A DNA stretch of 54,222 nt, taken from NCBI RefSeq assembly GCF_003693445.1, contig NZ_RFAR01000055.1:1-54222 (forward strand), in the 5' to 3' direction. Made by a program: the position numbers and the translations under genes. Every line of letters begins with the position of its first letter. Position 1 is the first letter of the stretch. The notes beneath the pieces were generated by a model. It was given only the letters and a program-made list of their open reading frames with translations. It was not told the origin of the DNA and searched no databases. Positions 8,929 through 18,343 of the stretch are shown here, piece after piece. This DNA comes from Aquitalea palustris (GTDB lineage Bacteria; Pseudomonadota; Gammaproteobacteria; Burkholderiales; Chromobacteriaceae).

Positions 8929-10329
8929 TCAGATTCCTTTTGCAGCCGCCGCGGCAGCCTGGGCGGCACGGCTGCCGGCAATACGACCAAAAGCAGTACC
9001 GATGGCCATGCCGATACCGGCCACATAACCCTTGCCCAGCACATTGCCGGCCATCATTTCACCGGCCACAAACAGGTTGGGGCTGGGCTGGCCGGCAAAG
9101 TGCACGGCGGCATCGGCATTGGTTTTCAGGCCGAGATAGGTAAAGGTGATGCCGGGGCGCAGCGCGTAGCCGTAGTAAGGCGGGGTATCCAGCGGCAGCG
9201 CCCAGTGGCTTTTGGGTGGGGTGAGATCTTTGGTGTGGCAGTTGTCCAGCACGGTGTGGTCGAACTGCCCGGCCTGACAGGCCGCGTTGTAGCGCTGGAT
9301 GGTGTCGACAAAGCGCGCCTCGTCCAGCCCCAGCTGGCGCGCCAGTTCCGGCAGGGTATCGGCCTTGTTGCCGGGGAATACCGGCGGCATGAAGCGGCCA
9401 ATGGCCTTGGAGTCGATGATGGAATAGCCGATCTGCTGCGGCTGTTGCGCTACCAGCCGCCCCCAGATGGCATAGCGCTTGGGCCAGAAGTCCTCGCCCT
9501 CATCGTAAAAGCGCTCGGCGTTGCGGTTGAGCATGATGCCCAGCGACACGCAGTCCACCCGGGTGCAGATGCCGCCATCGTACAGCGGCGCGCGGGCGTC
9601 GATCGCTACACAGTGCGATTGCGAGGGGTCGCCCACCATATCCGCCCCGGCCTGCTGCATGAACTTGAGCAGCACACCCTGATTGAAACGGGTACCACGG
9701 ATGAGGAAGTTGTCTGCCGGCCAGTCGCCTTGATCGTTTTGGCCCCAGGCGCTGCGCAGCCATTCGCGGTTGGATTCGAAACCGCCAGCCGCCAGCACAC
9801 AGCTGCGCGCGCTGATGCGCTCGCCGCCAGCCAGCTGGGCGGCAACAAAGCGGCCATCCTGCAATTCCAGTCGCTCAACCGCGCTGTCGTAGCGCATCAC
9901 CACGCCCAGTTTTTCCGCGCTGCGGTAATAGGCATTCACCAGCGCCTTGCCGCCGCCCATGAAGAAGGCATTGGTACGGGCGGTATGCAGCGCGCCGGAC
10001 AGCGAGGGCTGAAAGTGCACGCCGTGACGGCGCATCCAGTCGCGGCAGGTGCCGCTGGCACGAATCACCAGCCGGGCCAGCGCTTCGTCGGTCTGGCCGC
10101 CGGTCACGCGCAGCAGGTCCTGCCAGTATTCTTCTTCCAGATAAGCCTCCACCAGCACGTCTTGCGGGGCATCGTGCATGCAGCGCAGATTGCGGGTGTG
10201 CTGCGAATTGCCGCCGCGCCAGGCGCGCGGGGCGGACTCCAGCAGCAGCACCGAGGCCCCGGCTTCGCGGGCCATCAGTGCGGCGCAGAGTGCGGCGTTG
10301 CCGCCGCCGATGATCAAAACATCAAACAT
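8929..10329 (-). CDS. tcuA: FAD-dependent tricarballylate dehydrogenase TcuA
   Basis: A 466-residue flavoprotein of the fumarate reductase/succinate dehydrogenase flavoprotein family. The N-terminal dinucleotide-binding motif [10 protein letters not shown] begins at residue 8, and the C-terminal FAD region contains [14 protein letters not shown]. The known reaction is oxidation of tricarballylate to cis-aconitate, which enters the TCA cycle. A GGGAGG site precedes the ATG at 10329. It is the first gene of tcuABC, with the LysR regulator 79 bp upstream on the same strand. Assignment rests on both family and operon context. Confidence 0.88.
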   Translation of the reverse strand: MFDVLIIGGGNAALCAALMAREAGASVLLLESAPRAWRGGNSQHTRNLRCMHDAPQDVLVEAYLEEEYWQDLLRVTGGQTDEALARLVIRASGTCRDWMRRHGVHFQPSLSGALHTARTNAFFMGGGKALVNAYYRSAEKLGVVMRYDSAVERLELQDGRFVAAQLAGGERISARSCVLAAGGFESNREWLRSAWGQNDQGDWPADNFLIRGTRFNQGVLLKFMQQAGADMVGDPSQSHCVAIDARAPLYDGGICTRVDCVSLGIMLNRNAERFYDEGEDFWPKRYAIWGRLVAQQPQQIGYSIIDSKAIGRFMPPVFPGNKADTLPELARQLGLDEARFVDTIQRYNAACQAGQFDHTVLDNCHTKDLTPPKSHWALPLDTPPYYGYALRPGITFTYLGLKTNADAAVHFAGQPSPNLFVAGEMMAGNVLGKGYVAGIGMAIGTAFGRIAGSRAAQAAAAAAKGI

Positions 10330-10408
10330 GGGTACAGCCTCCCTGAGACAAGCGGAGACTGTAAAAAGCCCTCAGCCCGGCCGCCAGAGCGGATCGGGCA
10401 ACAGGTAT

Positions 10409-11335
10409 TTAGCGTTTGTAAACAGTGGCTCCCGGCCACTGGCCGCTGCTGGCCAGTTCGCTGGCCACTTGTTGCAGCACCACGCGGGTGGCCAGCCCGG
10501 CCGGGGACAGCTCGTCATCGGACAGGCTCACCAGCAGATTGGGGCGGCTGACGCTGGCGTCGGTGATGTCGATCAGGCGGAATTCCTCCGCCGGCAGGCG
10601 GGCAACGGCGGCGCCGGGCTGGATGGTGGCACCGTAGCCGGCCCGTACCGCATCCATCAGCAGCGGCAGGCCGTCGATTTCCGCGCTGATGTTCAGCGCG
10701 TGTGCGCCCTGGTGGCTGGCATTGTTGAGCAAGGCGCGCAAACCATGCGGGCCACTGGGCATGATCAGCGGAATGTCGCCCAGCTCGGCCAGGCTGATGT
10801 GGTCCTGCGCGGGCGCGGCGGGCAGGTCGCGGCGGCAGATCAGGAACAGCCGCTCATCCAGCAGCGGCAACACGCTCCAGCGCCGGGTGCGCTCTTCCTG
10901 AAACAACACCGCCAGATCCAGCTGGCGTGCGCCCAGCATGGTGGCCAGATTGCCGGACAGGTTTTCCACCAGATGCAGGCGGATGTCCGGGTAGCGTGCG
11001 CGCATGGCGGCCATGAAGGGCAGGCCCAGCACGCCGGTGGTGCTGGGGGCCATGCCCACGCTGACATGGCCGGACAGCCGCGCCAGCTGGGCAGCACGCA
11101 TGGCGTCGTCGGCATGGCGGATGGCCAGCTGCGCCTGGCGCCAGAAGGCCAGCCCGGCATCGGTGGGCAGCACGCCGCTGGAGGTGCGTTGCAATAGCCG
11201 GGTGGACAACTCGCCCTCCAGCCGGCTGATCTGCTGGCTTAGTGCCGATGTTCCCACGCCCAGTTCCAGCGCGGCGCGCCCCATGCTGCCCTGTGCCACC
11301 ACACTGACGAAATAGCGCAATTGTCTCAGTTCCAT
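10409..11335 (-). CDS. tcuR: LysR-family regulator TcuR
   Basis: A 308-residue LysR-type regulator. The winged helix-turn-helix is at residues 1-60 (MELRQLRYFV ... LGVGTSALSQQISRLE), followed by a periplasmic-binding-like effector domain. It lies immediately upstream of and codirectional with tcuABC, and should activate that operon in response to tricarballylate or a related acid. The ATG at 11335 has an AGAGGA site; the longer in-frame start at 11398 adds non-family residues. The 79-bp gap to tcuA probably contains the operator, but I could not single out a clear T-N11-A box. Confidence 0.82.
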   Translation of the reverse strand: MELRQLRYFVSVVAQGSMGRAALELGVGTSALSQQISRLEGELSTRLLQRTSSGVLPTDAGLAFWRQAQLAIRHADDAMRAAQLARLSGHVSVGMAPSTTGVLGLPFMAAMRARYPDIRLHLVENLSGNLATMLGARQLDLAVLFQEERTRRWSVLPLLDERLFLICRRDLPAAPAQDHISLAELGDIPLIMPSGPHGLRALLNNASHQGAHALNISAEIDGLPLLMDAVRAGYGATIQPGAAVARLPAEEFRLIDITDASVSRPNLLVSLSDDELSPAGLATRVVLQQVASELASSGQWPGATVYKR

Positions 11336-11658
11336 GCTGCGTCCTCTTGCCGTGCTGACACGGCTATCTGTATCGCGCCAGTTTACTTGATACGGCACGG
11401 GCTGCTTGCCGCATCAGACAGCAAGGATGCTTTGGCAGCAGCTGAGCCAGCGCTGGGCAGAGGGCAGGGGGGCGGAGCGAAGGCAGGCCAAACTGCTGCA
11501 GGGATGAAAATGCACACAGGAAACTCAGCGCAAAAGCAGCTGTAGCCAGCCGCGATGCCAGACGATTCCCTATTGCCATTTGCCGCGCAAGCATGCTTGG
11601 GTATCAAGTGGCAAATGGCTGTATAATCTGGCGTTTTTCATTTTTGCACTACACCCCC
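11336..11658 (+). promoter_or_regulatory. tcuR-rimO intergenic region with a rimO -10 box
   Basis: This 323-bp divergent spacer holds no convincing gene. A consensus -10 box TATAAT lies at 11622-11627, 31 bp before the rimO start, with a poor -35 candidate TTGGGT at 11597-11602 (19-bp spacer). Nothing else was recognised. Confidence 0.5.
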
Positions 11659-12981
11659 ATGTCCAAAGCTCCTCGTATCGGCATGGTTTCGCTTGGCTGC
11701 CCCAAGGCTCAGAGCGATTCCGAACAGATTCTCACCCGCCTGCGCGCGGAAGGTTATGAAATTTCCTCCTCCTACGATGGCGCCGACCTGGTGGTGGTGA
11801 ATACCTGTGGTTTCATCGATTCGGCCGTCACCGAATCGCTGGACGCCATTGGCGAAGCCCTGAGCGAAAACGGCAAGGTGATTGTCACCGGCTGTCTGGG
11901 CGCCAAGGATGGCGTGGTGCAGAGCGCACACCCCTCGGTGCTGGCGGTAACCGGCCCGCATGCCACCGACGAGGTGATGACGGCGGTGCACAACTACCTG
12001 CCCAAGCCGCACGACCCCTTTGTCGATCTGGTGCCGGATGTCGGCGTGCGCCTCACCCCCAAGCACTACGCTTACCTGAAGATTTCCGAAGGCTGTAATC
12101 ACCGCTGCACCTTCTGCATCATCCCGTCCATGCGTGGTGATCTGGAAAGCCGCCCGGTACACGATGTACTGCGCGAAGCCGCCAGCCTGGCGCGTGCCGG
12201 TGTCAAGGAACTGCTGGTGATTTCGCAGGACACCTCGGCCTATGGCGTGGATGTCAAATACAAGCTGGGCTTCCATGATGGCCGCCCGGTGAAGACCCGC
12301 ATGACCGAGCTGTGCGAAGAGCTGGGCAAGCACGGCATCTGGGTGCGCCTGCACTATGTTTACCCGTATCCGCATGTGGACGAAGTGATTCCGCTGATGC
12401 GTGACGGCAAGATCCTGCCTTACCTGGACATCCCCTTCCAGCATGCCAGCCAGAAAGTGCTGAAGCTGATGAAGCGACCGGCCAACAGCGACAATGTGCT
12501 GGCCCGTATCAAGAAATGGCGCGAGATCTGCCCGCAGTTGGTGATCCGCTCCACCTTCATCGTCGGCTTCCCCGGCGAAACCGAAGAAGACTTCGAAGAG
12601 CTGCTGCAATTCCTGCGCGAAGCCCAGCTGGACCGCGTCGGCTGTTTCACCTATTCCGCTGTCGAGGGCGCTACCGCCAATGACTTGCCCGATCAGGTGC
12701 CGGAAGAGGTGAAAGAAGCGCGCAAGGAACGCTTCATGGAAGTGCAGGCCGAAATCAGCGCCCGCAAGCTGGAAGCCCGCATTGGCCAGCGCCTGACCGT
12801 GCTGGTGGACGAAATCGACGACGAAGGCACGGCGATTTGCCGCAGCTATGCCGATGCGCCGGAAATCGACGGCCTGGTGTTTGTCGATGATGCGGTCGGC
12901 CTGGAAGCCGGCCAGTTTGTCGAAGTGGATATCGTTGATTGCAGCGAACACGACTTGTGGGGCGAACGCGTGTCTGCCTGA
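11659..12981 (+). CDS. rimO: Ribosomal protein S12 methylthiotransferase RimO
   Basis: A 440-residue radical-SAM enzyme. It has an N-terminal UPF0004 domain with cysteines in [17 protein letters not shown] and GCLGA, a radical-SAM CNHRCTFC motif near residue 150, and a C-terminal TRAM domain. It adds a methylthio group to the beta carbon of the conserved Asp of ribosomal protein S12. The LGCPK and NTCGFI motifs and the length favour RimO over MiaB. The start at 11659 matches family proteins; the in-frame ATG at 11593 would include the promoter. It converges on the hydrogenase regulatory operon, with a shared terminator. Confidence 0.95.
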   Translation: MSKAPRIGMVSLGCPKAQSDSEQILTRLRAEGYEISSSYDGADLVVVNTCGFIDSAVTESLDAIGEALSENGKVIVTGCLGAKDGVVQSAHPSVLAVTGPHATDEVMTAVHNYLPKPHDPFVDLVPDVGVRLTPKHYAYLKISEGCNHRCTFCIIPSMRGDLESRPVHDVLREAASLARAGVKELLVISQDTSAYGVDVKYKLGFHDGRPVKTRMTELCEELGKHGIWVRLHYVYPYPHVDEVIPLMRDGKILPYLDIPFQHASQKVLKLMKRPANSDNVLARIKKWREICPQLVIRSTFIVGFPGETEEDFEELLQFLREAQLDRVGCFTYSAVEGATANDLPDQVPEEVKEARKERFMEVQAEISARKLEARIGQRLTVLVDEIDDEGTAICRSYADAPEIDGLVFVDDAVGLEAGQFVEVDIVDCSEHDLWGERVSA

Positions 12982-13001
12982 TGTGCTAGGCGCTGCTCAG
13001 T

Positions 13002-13032
13002 AAAACGGTCTGCCGGTGGGCAGGCCGTTTTT
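13002..13032. terminator. Bidirectional terminator between rimO and hupT
   Basis: AAAACGGTCTGCC, loop GGTG, GGCAGGCCGTTTTT, with one G-T wobble. It is flanked by A-rich and T-rich runs and so can serve both convergent genes. Confidence 0.8.
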
Positions 13033-13048
13033 CATGGTGCGGGGTGAT

Positions 13049-14410
13049 TCAGTGGTGGTAGGCCGGCAGGCGCAAGGTAAAGCAGGCACCGCCGCTTTGC
13101 GGGCTGTCGGCGCTCAGTTGGCCGCCATGGCGCTCGACGATGCCATAGCTGATGGACAGGCCCAGCCCGGTGCCCTTGCCGATGGGCTTGGTGGTGAAGA
13201 AGGGGTCGAAAATCAGCGGTAATGCCTCTTCGCTGATGCCGGGGCCATTGTCTAGCAAGACCAGTTCCACCATGTCGCCGGCGCGTTCCAGTCGTAGCTG
13301 CAGCGTGGGCTGCGGGGTTTTCTCGATGGCATCGAAAGCATTCTGGATCAGGTTGACCAATACCTGCTGCAACTGGTTGGCCGAGCCGCACACCCAGGCA
13401 GGCTCATCCAGCCCGCTGCTGCTGACCTCGACCCGAAACGGCGCGGCCCGGCTGACCCAGTGCACGGCGCGCTGGGTGAGATCGGCCAGATCCACCCGCT
13501 GGCGGGTGTTTTCTTCCACGGCGGAAAAGCGCTTCAGTGCATCCACGATATGGCCGCTGCGCTCGGCGCCTTCCATCAGGCCGGCGCTGAGCGAGGGCAG
13601 GTCGGCCAGCAGGCGGTCGATTTTCAGCTCGATGCGCAGCGCCTGGTTGTCGCTGCTCAGGTCATGGGCGTGGATGGCATTGAGATAGCGGGTGAGCTTG
13701 CCGGCATAGCGCTGCATGGCGTGGGCATTGCCCAGGATAAAGCTGATGGGGTTGTTCAGCTCGTGCGCCACGCCAGCGACCAGCCGGCCGAGCGAGGCCA
13801 TCTTTTCCGCCTGCACCAGCTGCGCCTGCGCTGATTTCAGTGCCTGATGCGCCGCTTGCAGCTGGGCATAGGCGCGCTTGAGTTCGCCAATCGGACGGCC
13901 CACAGCGACAAAGCCGCTGTAGCGGCCTTCACCGTCGTACAAGGGGCTGACATTCCAGGTGACCGGTACCGGCTCGCCCTGCTGCCGGGGCAGGGCGATT
14001 TCCACATCCTGCACATCGCTGCGACCTGCCGCCAGCAAGGTGGCGATCTGGCTGCGTGCCTGGCTGTCTTCCACCAGCTCGGCCAGTTCGCGGCCCACCA
14101 GCTCGCTTTCCGCGTGGCCGGTCAGCTGCAGCATGGCGCGGTTGACCTGGCGCACCTTGCCCACGGTATCGCACACCACCAGTACATCGGTCATGGCAGC
14201 CAGCACGCCTTCGGTAAAGTGATGGGCTTCTGCCAGTTCGCGGTGCTTGGTTTCCAGCGTTTCCTGCGAGGCCACCAGCTCGCTGTATACCTCGTCCATG
14301 CGCTGGATGACGTCGATCCAGGCGGCTTCGGCCAGCTCTTGTCCGGCAGCGGCCATGCTGTCATCCGGCAAGCAGACCGGCGCGTTCAGTGCGTGGTGCA
14401 GACCTGGCAT
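13049..14410 (-). CDS. hupT: Hydrogen-sensing signal transduction histidine kinase HupT/HoxJ
   Basis: A 453-residue soluble kinase. An N-terminal helical segment is followed by a PAS domain (about 65-175), a dimerisation/phosphoacceptor segment with AHELNNP (His216) and an HATPase domain (QNAFDAI, DNGPGI, GTGLGLS). No membrane segments, as in HupT/HoxJ, which form a complex with the regulatory hydrogenase. It overlaps the end of hupV by 25 bp, and an AGGAG site precedes ATG 14410. In known systems the kinase phosphorylates the HupR/HoxA regulator in the absence of H2, and binding of H2 by HupUV suppresses this. Confidence 0.88.
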   Translation of the reverse strand: MPGLHHALNAPVCLPDDSMAAAGQELAEAAWIDVIQRMDEVYSELVASQETLETKHRELAEAHHFTEGVLAAMTDVLVVCDTVGKVRQVNRAMLQLTGHAESELVGRELAELVEDSQARSQIATLLAAGRSDVQDVEIALPRQQGEPVPVTWNVSPLYDGEGRYSGFVAVGRPIGELKRAYAQLQAAHQALKSAQAQLVQAEKMASLGRLVAGVAHELNNPISFILGNAHAMQRYAGKLTRYLNAIHAHDLSSDNQALRIELKIDRLLADLPSLSAGLMEGAERSGHIVDALKRFSAVEENTRQRVDLADLTQRAVHWVSRAAPFRVEVSSSGLDEPAWVCGSANQLQQVLVNLIQNAFDAIEKTPQPTLQLRLERAGDMVELVLLDNGPGISEEALPLIFDPFFTTKPIGKGTGLGLSISYGIVERHGGQLSADSPQSGGACFTLRLPAYHH

Positions 14411-15825
14411 GGATCGAAACTCCTGACAATGTGCTGAACCTGCAGGGCTTGCGGGTCGCTGGCATCCACGCCTTCCAGCGCTTTTTCCAGTGGGCCGGGC
14501 AGCTCCTTGCTGTCACGCGGTGAAAAATTCCAGGTGGTGGGGGCAATGATCTGGTAGCGGCTGATACGGCCGGCATCCAGGGTTACCCAGTGGCCCAGCA
14601 TGCCGCGAGCGGCTTCGGTCAGGCCGATGGCGCTGTTGTGCACTGCGCTGGCCGGGCAGGGCTGCTGGAAGGGCTGTTCCAGCTCCAGTGCGGCCAGCCA
14701 GTGTTCCATCAGCGGCACGATGCGCGCCACCTCGGTCAGTCTGGCCACCACCCGGCTCAGTACATTGCCGCCGGCACTGGCCACCATCTCGCTGAGCAGT
14801 GGCTCGCCGCGCAGCAGGCCGCGCGCCAGTGCGCCGGTTTCTGCGGCAAGGCCAGCCACCCGTGGTGCCTTGCTCCAGCTATAGCCTTCGGCCTTGTCCG
14901 GCAGTGGCACGGTGTCGGTGTGCAACGGGGCGCTCGGGCCATCGCCGGCCAGCCAGCTGCTGTGGTTGTCTTCGCTGATCTGCTCCAGCGGCAGCGGCTG
15001 GCTGACGCCCTGTTGCCATAGCCCTGCCGGGCTCCAGGGGCCGTCCGGGCCGGCATAGGCGGCCGCCGCGATGAAGTGGTCGTAGCTGCGGCCCAGCTGG
15101 TGTAATTGCAGCTGCTCGGCAAGGTGCAGGAAATGGGCGAAATCTGCGGCTGCTGCCTGTGAGCGGTAGCGTTCCAGCGCTGCCTGGCTATCCAGTGCGG
15201 CAATGGCTTCCAGTGGCTGGCCAAAAGTGCGCTGCTCCAGAAAGCGGCGGAAGCTGCGCAGCCATTGTTGCAAGCGTACCCGCTCGGCGGCGCTGACCAC
15301 CTTGGTCACCCCGCCCGGTTGCAGGCACAGGGTATGCGGCCAGTGGCCGGCCAGGCTGCCCATGAAGCGCATCAGGATGGCGCGTGCTTCCAGCATGGGA
15401 GCGACGGCGCTACCGGACTGGGCCTTGAAGCGGGCCAGGGTTTCACTGTGCCAGCCATGCTGCTGGTAGTCGGCACGGGCAAAGTCCGGCATGAAAAACA
15501 GGTAGAAATGGCTGAGGTGATCGGCAATGTTTTCCACCGCGTGGATCAGGTTCAGCACCCGCTGGCCATTGGCTGGCGGGCTGATGTCATACAGCTGCGA
15601 CAGCGCATGCGCCGCCGCTACCGATTGCGATACCGAGCAGATGCCGCAAATGCGCGGCACGATGGCCAGCGCATCCAGCGGCTCGCGCCCCAGCAATATG
15701 CGTTCGAAGCCGCGAAACAGCGGTGCGGTGACGCGGGCGGCGCTGACCTTGCCATCGGCAAAGTCCAGGGTGATGTTGAGGTCGCCCTCGACACGGTTGA
15801 AGGGGCCAAGAATGCGACGGCTCAT
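14386..15825 (-). CDS. hupV: Regulatory [NiFe] hydrogenase large subunit HupV/HoxC
   Basis: A 479-residue large subunit of the H2-sensing hydrogenase. The L1 cysteines are in RICGICSVSQ (Cys60, Cys63), where Gln67 replaces the usual histidine; the L2 motif DPCQVCTTH ends the protein exactly at His479. Absence of a cleavable C-terminal tail and the Gln substitution are hallmarks of regulatory hydrogenases, which need no maturation protease. It overlaps hupU by 4 bp (ATGA) and hupT by 25 bp, indicating coupled translation. Its role is sensing H2 rather than energy capture. Confidence 0.94.
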   Translation of the reverse strand: MSRRILGPFNRVEGDLNITLDFADGKVSAARVTAPLFRGFERILLGREPLDALAIVPRICGICSVSQSVAAAHALSQLYDISPPANGQRVLNLIHAVENIADHLSHFYLFFMPDFARADYQQHGWHSETLARFKAQSGSAVAPMLEARAILMRFMGSLAGHWPHTLCLQPGGVTKVVSAAERVRLQQWLRSFRRFLEQRTFGQPLEAIAALDSQAALERYRSQAAAADFAHFLHLAEQLQLHQLGRSYDHFIAAAAYAGPDGPWSPAGLWQQGVSQPLPLEQISEDNHSSWLAGDGPSAPLHTDTVPLPDKAEGYSWSKAPRVAGLAAETGALARGLLRGEPLLSEMVASAGGNVLSRVVARLTEVARIVPLMEHWLAALELEQPFQQPCPASAVHNSAIGLTEAARGMLGHWVTLDAGRISRYQIIAPTTWNFSPRDSKELPGPLEKALEGVDASDPQALQVQHIVRSFDPCQVCTTH

Positions 15826-16823
15826 GCTTTGCCCTTTTTCGGTAGCGAGGGGGGAACAGTCAGGCGGTCCAGCACGGCATTCTGTCTGACCCGGGTTGGG
15901 GTGGCCGATTTGGACAGGGTGGACAGCGCGACAAACCAGGCCTTGGGCATGTCGGTGGGCAGGCCTACCGGGAAGCCGGCTACCTGCGGTGTGCTGAAGA
16001 AACCATGGCCGGGGTCGGCAAAGTCAGGCGCGGTGCAGTTGATGCAGGGGTAGCCGCCAGTCAGGCAGGAGCCTTCGCCATTCCAGCCACGGCTGTTGCA
16101 GTCGGCATGGGCCTGGGTGCCCTTGCAGCCGACATGCTCCATCAGGCAGCCCATCTGTCCCGGCGCGGTGGCGCTGGCCTTGAATTCGTAAAACTCGTTC
16201 TTGTCGCAGCCGTGGTGTACCAGCTTGTCGGCGTAAAAGCGCGGGCGGCCCAGCGGGTCGAGGTCGTTGGCTTGCAAGCTGTCGGCCGCCAGCAAGGCCA
16301 GGGTTTCCAGCACCCAGCCCGGATGGGTGGGACAGCCGGAAATATTTACTACCGGCAGGCCGCCGGCTGCGTGAAAGCCTCCACCCAGCAGGCCACCGGG
16401 ATGACTGCCGGCATAGTCCAGCCCCACCGCACCGGTGAGATTGTCGCCGGCAGCGCTGATGCCGCCATAGGCAGCGCAAGTGCCCACGGCAATCACCTGG
16501 CCGGCGCGGCGGGCCAGCTGTTCGATCCGCGTGCTCATGCTTTGCCCGTCCGGCAGCAAATGGAAACGGCCGGCGGCGCCGGTCATCACCGAGCCTTCCA
16601 GGCAGAGCATGTCCAGCGGCTCGCTGCCATCAGCCAGCCGCTGCAGCAGTTGCATGGCTTCATCCAGGCTTTGTTCGGCAAAGCTCGGGTGCCAGATCAG
16701 CTCGATGCCGATGTCGGCCAGCGTGGTGAACAGGCTGGGGGCATCGGCATTCAGCAGCGACAGCGTACAGCCGCCGCAGCCACCGGATTGCAGCCACAGC
16801 AGGCGTTTATTTTTCGAGGCCAT
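15822..16823 (-). CDS. hupU: Regulatory [NiFe] hydrogenase small subunit HupU/HoxB
   Basis: A 333-residue small subunit carrying Fe-S clusters. The proximal-cluster motif appears as QSGGCGGCTLS near residue 13, with further ligands in VGTCAAYGG, GCPTHPGW and the C-terminal CxxxxxxGxxCxxC region. There is no Tat signal, unlike HupS, so the sensor stays in the cytoplasm with HupV. The proximal site is CGGC with no supernumerary cysteines, in contrast to the HupS of this window. Its 5' end overlaps the hupR stop region by 17 bp. Confidence 0.93.
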   Translation of the reverse strand: MASKNKRLLWLQSGGCGGCTLSLLNADAPSLFTTLADIGIELIWHPSFAEQSLDEAMQLLQRLADGSEPLDMLCLEGSVMTGAAGRFHLLPDGQSMSTRIEQLARRAGQVIAVGTCAAYGGISAAGDNLTGAVGLDYAGSHPGGLLGGGFHAAGGLPVVNISGCPTHPGWVLETLALLAADSLQANDLDPLGRPRFYADKLVHHGCDKNEFYEFKASATAPGQMGCLMEHVGCKGTQAHADCNSRGWNGEGSCLTGGYPCINCTAPDFADPGHGFFSTPQVAGFPVGLPTDMPKAWFVALSTLSKSATPTRVRQNAVLDRLTVPPSLPKKGKA

Positions 16824-18246
16824 AGCGGGTCAGCTTGTTGCGCAGGCCGACGCGGGACAGGCCCAGCTCGGCGGCTGCGCGGGTCTTGTTCCAGCGCTGG
16901 CGGGTGAGGGTTTCGCGCAGGATCTGTTTTTCCAGCTCGTCCATGCGGGTTTTCAGGTCGCCGGGCAGGCCGGTGAGAAAAGCCAGCTCGGCGACTTGTT
17001 CTTCGGCAGCGGCTTGCAGCACTTCGGCGGACAGCAGTTCGGCACCCAGCAAGTCGTCGTCGCTCAGCACCAGCATGCGGTTGATCTCGTTGCGCAGCTG
17101 GCGCACATTGCCCGGCCAGCGGTAGTCCTGCAGGGCTTGCAGGGTGTCCTCGCCAAAGCGCGCGGCCGGACGCTGGTAGTGGTGGCGGGCTTCGTCCAGC
17201 AGGGCCTGGGCGATCAGCGGAATGTCCTGTGGCCGCTCGCGCAGCGGCGGCACGCTGACGGTAAAGGCCGACAGCCGGTAGTAGAGGTCTTCACGGAACT
17301 GCCCGGCGCGCACCAGCTCGGGCAGCAGCTTGTTGGTGGCCGATACCACGCGCACATTCACTTTCAGCGGGCGCGGGCTGCCCACCGGGCGGATTTCGCC
17401 TTCCTGCAGCACACGCAGCAGCTTGGCCTGGAAGGCGGGTGAGGTTTCGCCGATTTCATCCAGGAAAATGGTGCCGCCATCGGCTTGCTGAAACAGGCCG
17501 ATGCGGTCCTGATAGGCACCGGTAAAGGCCCCGCGCTTGTGGCCGAACAGCTCGCTCTCCAGCAGCTGTTCTGGCATGGCGGCGCAGTTTTCCACCACGA
17601 AGGGACGGTCGCGGCGATGGCTGGCGTAGTGCAGGGCGCGCGCCAGCAATTCCTTGCCCACGCCGGATTCACCCTCGATCAGCACCGAGATGTCAAACGG
17701 CGACACCCGTGCCAGCAGCGCGCAGATCTTGCTCATGCTGCTGTCCGGCGCCCGCACGATATTGTCCATGGCCGAGCGTTCGCGCATCTGTTCGCGCTTG
17801 CTGTCCACCTTGACCTTGAGCCAGGGTTCGGAGGCTTTCAGCTCGATATTGAGCAGCTCGTTTTCCTGCTGCAGGCGAAACAGCTCCACCGCGCCCTGCA
17901 CGGTCAGCAGCAGCGATTCCGGCCGCCAGGGCTTGAGCAGGTACTGGTAGATGCCGGCATCGTTGACGGCGGCGATGATGTCGGCGTTGTCGGTGTAGCC
18001 GGACAGGATGATGCGGATGACCTGCGGGCAGCGCTCGCGTACCTGTTTGAGGAATTCCACGCCGCTCATGTCCGGCATGCGCTGGTCGCTGACCACCACC
18101 TGGATGAATTCCGATTCCAGAATGGCCAGTGCTTCCGCGCCTCCCTGCGCGGTAAACAGGGTGAAGTCGTCTTCCAGCGTCCGTTCCAGTGCTTCCAGCG
18201 AGCGGATTTCGTCATCCACCAGCAAAATGGCGGGTTTTGCGCGCAT
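16807..18246 (-). CDS. hupR: NtrC-family hydrogenase response regulator HupR/HoxA
   Basis: A 479-residue regulator. The receiver domain has its phosphoacceptor at Asp54 (SDQRMPDMSG), followed by a sigma-54-interacting AAA+ domain with Walker A GESGVGKE and an intact GAFTGA, and a C-terminal Fis-type HTH (KTRAAAELGLSRVGLRNK). It activates hupSLC transcription; in the well-studied HupR/HoxA systems the unphosphorylated form is active. The ATG at 18246 was chosen over a TTG at 18264. It is followed by hupU, so the order is regulator, sensor, kinase. A sigma-54-like promoter is visible upstream of hupS. Confidence 0.92.
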   Translation of the reverse strand: MRAKPAILLVDDEIRSLEALERTLEDDFTLFTAQGGAEALAILESEFIQVVVSDQRMPDMSGVEFLKQVRERCPQVIRIILSGYTDNADIIAAVNDAGIYQYLLKPWRPESLLLTVQGAVELFRLQQENELLNIELKASEPWLKVKVDSKREQMRERSAMDNIVRAPDSSMSKICALLARVSPFDISVLIEGESGVGKELLARALHYASHRRDRPFVVENCAAMPEQLLESELFGHKRGAFTGAYQDRIGLFQQADGGTIFLDEIGETSPAFQAKLLRVLQEGEIRPVGSPRPLKVNVRVVSATNKLLPELVRAGQFREDLYYRLSAFTVSVPPLRERPQDIPLIAQALLDEARHHYQRPAARFGEDTLQALQDYRWPGNVRQLRNEINRMLVLSDDDLLGAELLSAEVLQAAAEEQVAELAFLTGLPGDLKTRMDELEKQILRETLTRQRWNKTRAAAELGLSRVGLRNKLTRYGLEK

Positions 18247-18343
18247 TGTTCTTATCCCAGTCAAGCGTTGTTATTGTCTGTTCGCCCGGACTGTGTCGCC
18301 CGGGTCGGTGGCTGGCAGCCATGGCTGCTGCCGCTGTTTCAGC

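Noticed and set aside
14386-15825. HupV Gln67 and missing C-terminal tail as signs of a broken hydrogenase
   Set aside because: Both are defining features of the H2-sensing HupV/HoxC class, so the gene is judged intact.
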